From Agarophyton chilense (lineage: Eukaryota; Rhodophyta; Florideophyceae; Gracilariales; Gracilariaceae): a stretch of 64,000 bases of DNA. Shown here piece after piece: positions 62,324 through 64,000 of this stretch. The number at the start of each line of letters is the position of its first letter. Position 1 is the first letter of the stretch. The DNA is taken from contig JARGXX010000092.1 in NCBI GenBank assembly GCA_030374765.1, positions 806,001 to 870,000 of the forward strand, written 5' to 3'. Position numbers and translations under genes: made by a program. The notes under the pieces were generated by a model. It saw only the letters and a list, made by a program, of their open reading frames with translations, made no database searches and was not told the origin of the DNA.

Positions 62324-62721
62324 TTCCGCCTTCGGGCAATTGTAGAGTCCATAGCTTGGCGACAATAGTAAATTTCTGATATTTGCATAACTTCTTTTCT
62401 TCTTCCTTCCTAGGATCTTAACTTCTACTTCATCTTCTTCCTTCTTAGGATCTTCTTCATCTTAGTCTTCGACTTCTTCCCTTCCTAGGGTCCAATCTTC
62501 TTCTTAATATTCTTCTCCACTTCGTGGGTCTTCTTTTCCTTTTTTCATCATAAACTGTCCCGATAACCGGTGCTGTGTTCCCCGGTTAACGGCGCTAGGC
62601 CGAGGGCCAGTAGACATTCCCTCTCAATACGTGTTCTTCGGGATACTCTCCTCAATTCCTCTTCAGAGGTCCAACATCTTCCTCACTTCGAGGTCCCTTC
62701 CACACCAGTTCCCGTGGTGGT
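62324..62721. repeat. pyrimidine-rich tract with three degenerate copies of about 35-50 nt
   Basis: The plus strand is almost all C and T from about 62,390 to 62,550. The motif CTTCCTTCCTAGGATC recurs with changes near 62408, 62447 and 62484. On the minus strand this is a long polypurine stretch directly after the chromodomain ORF, where an LTR retroelement would have its polypurine tract. Confidence 0.55.
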
Positions 62722-63084
62722 TTACCCGACTTGGGCACGATCCAGATTTGGAGGCAAGGTTACCCGAGCTCGTCGGTGATAGGATAAAACCTTAGACCTC
62801 GGAAGGTGCTCAATGGGTTCCACTGTATCCTCCTCAGGCGAGAATCCGTACCATCGGACTTGGTAGCGAACTTCTCCCTCGGGGGTGTAGATGTGACGCA
62901 CGATGCGATCGATAACGAATTCCTGCGGGTACACTTTTCCCTGTTCGGGCTTCTCTTCCATCTTGGAACGCTCTAGTTCTCTTGAGGGTGTTAACGTAGG
63001 GCCTAGACACACCCCGGTGGGTTCTTTTCCGTGTTGCGAGCGGGTCTCAGCACTTCGTCCAAACTGCGGCGAGTGGCCTGTGGG
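62722..63084 (-). CDS. chromodomain fragment, chromovirus (Ty3/gypsy) integrase end
   Basis: The minus frame is open over 120 codons after a TAG at 63085-63087 and has no ATG before the domain. It begins with PTGHSPQFG, reminiscent of the TG-SPF motif near the end of retroviral-type integrases. After a linker comes YPQEFVIDRIVRHI, then VRYQVRWYGFSPEEDTVEPIEHL, a canonical chromodomain in which the aromatic cage positions Y/W/W are recognisable (RYQVRWYGF). Chromodomains at this place target chromovirus integration to heterochromatin. The catalytic integrase core is not seen upstream in this frame, so this is a truncated or decayed pol end whose 5' part lies to the right. Confidence 0.6.
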   Translation of the reverse strand, partial: PTGHSPQFGRSAETRSQHGKEPTGVCLGPTLTPSRELERSKMEEKPEQGKVYPQEFVIDRIVRHIYTPEGEVRYQVRWYGFSPEEDTVEPIEHLPRSKVLSYHRRARVTLPPNLDRAQVG

Positions 63085-64000
63085 CTACGTTGTAACTTCC
63101 GTCTACGGAGTCAAAACGGCCAAGTTTTGGGTTCTTCTTAAAGCTGAGATTTTCCCGATAACAACAGTGTTCTTAGATTCCGTGACGGTTGAGAAACCGC
63201 GACGCGGTAGCGTCTCCAATCTCAGGGGGGTAAGACTTCAACGTCAACCCGAGCTACGGGGACCAAGGTTGCTCTGGTGCAACGCGCCGTGCGACGGTTG
63301 GTCGTCAGAGCCTTTTGATTGGCTCGGTGAGGCGGGTTGCGCGGCGGTTGGTCGTCAGAGCCTTTTGATTGGCTTGGTGAGGCGGGTTGCGCGACGGTTG
63401 GTCGTCAGAGCCTTTTGATTGGCTCGGTGCCATTCGACGTGGGCCACATAAATGCGCGGGCGCCGGTTGCCACTCCACAAGCGGATATGAGGTGGCGCTT
63501 TAGGCACGCCCTAGCACTCTCCTGAGCTGTCCCCGACGGGTCTCACTCATTTCTTTCCCATTCCTGAGAGTTCCAGTGTCTCCATAGGAGTTCCTATTCC
63601 CATTCCATAATGGAGAGCCAAATTTGGTCAACCTCGTCGTCGAGATCTTCCCCGTGCGGGTCCGCTGACACAGCTCGTTCCCGAGAAAGCGGGGTTTGAG
63701 TGTGCGACACCTCAGTGTCTCTTCCGCGGCGGCGGGTGATCGTCGGCTCTGTAGGCGTTCCGGGTGCGGAGTTCTCCACACGACTCTCCCTAGGCGAGGT
63801 TTCGTCATCTTTTCTGACGTCGTGCTCGGCTGGGTCGGCGGTGATGTCGCTACCCGTACGCTGGGGTTGTGACTTCTCTGTCGCCGGCTCGGTCGGGCTC
63901 GCCGTCTCACTGTGAGAACTAGATTCCCTGTTAGGGCGACTGGCTGACGCCGAAACATCGTGCTGCGAAGGAACTAAGTCCTCCTCCCCCTCCTCAGGCG
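63085..64000. other. repeat-derived right edge
   Basis: No intact gene. Minus-strand frames between about 63,500 and 63,960 are Arg/Thr/Ser-rich and interrupted, possibly more of the decayed element. It includes the 50-bp tandem repeat and the recurrence of a piece of the unknown plus-strand ORF near 63461. Confidence 0.35.
63292..63430. repeat. 50-bp tandem repeat, 2.8 copies
   Basis: Units start at 63292, 63342 and 63392 (each C-G-R-C-GGTTGGTCGTCAGAG...). Copies differ by two or three bases. Each holds TTTTGATTGGCT, i.e. an inverted CCAAT box. Confidence 0.92.

Noticed and set aside
1..64000. tRNA, rRNA, snRNA genes and CRISPR arrays
   Set aside because: I scanned for B-box-like GGTTCGA motifs and repeat-spacer patterns by eye and found none with proper context. 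A covariance-model search would be needed to be sure.

Overview
This is nuclear DNA of a photosynthetic eukaryote, most likely a red alga. The evidence is a nuclear CbbX (red-type Rubisco activase) with a transit-peptide-like N-terminus, a one-helix/HLIP-type chlorophyll-binding protein, a eukaryotic housekeeping set (alpha-COP, DNA polymerase delta, serine palmitoyltransferase, ALG12, U2AF65, a V-ATPase assembly factor) and almost no introns. I could place only two introns, both short (94 and 117 nt). Genus is not assigned; a compact, intron-poor florideophyte-like genome would fit.

Layout. Positions 1-11,500 are gene-poor: one membrane-anchored nuclease and a degraded tyrosine-recombinase retrotransposon (recombinase, gag-like, RT/RNase H; about 5.3-10.1 kb). 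Positions 11.5-16 kb hold a conserved unknown protein, a DUF2470-like protein and a BTB/BACK-like protein; the last two are divergent. Positions 16-23 kb are mostly empty, apart from a small Ser/Thr/Lys/Pro pentapeptide-repeat protein. From 23 to 57 kb genes are dense: mitochondrial uL24, LCB2, COPA, an MnmM/YtqB-like methyltransferase, NIT2 omega-amidase, VMA22/CCDC115 (spliced), a guanylate kinase fused to a membrane module, POLD1, a secreted subtilase, a MYND-like zinc protein, GatA, a DUF3598-like protein, CbbX, a possible small targeted protein, a LisH-CTLH-CRA protein, U2AF65, ALG12 (spliced) and an HLIP. Positions 57-60 kb are an AT-rich spacer. Positions 60-64 kb carry repeat-derived sequence: a long plus-strand ORF broken by two stops, facing a minus-strand chromodomain ORF of chromovirus type, with tandem repeats around them.

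The genes do not form one pathway; they are separate housekeeping units, often in divergent pairs (DUF2470/BTB, MnmM/NIT2, VMA22/GMK, CbbX/small ORF). Recurrent themes are organelle targeting (uL24m, NIT2, GMK, GatA, CbbX, HLIP) and the secretory route (LCB2, COPA, ALG12, VMA22, subtilase). The most notable pattern is a long C homopolymer (17-28 nt) on the sense strand just upstream of the start codon of four separate genes. Other points are the unusual order of the tyrosine-recombinase element, the membrane-guanylate kinase fusion, and the convergent ORF/chromodomain arrangement at the right end.
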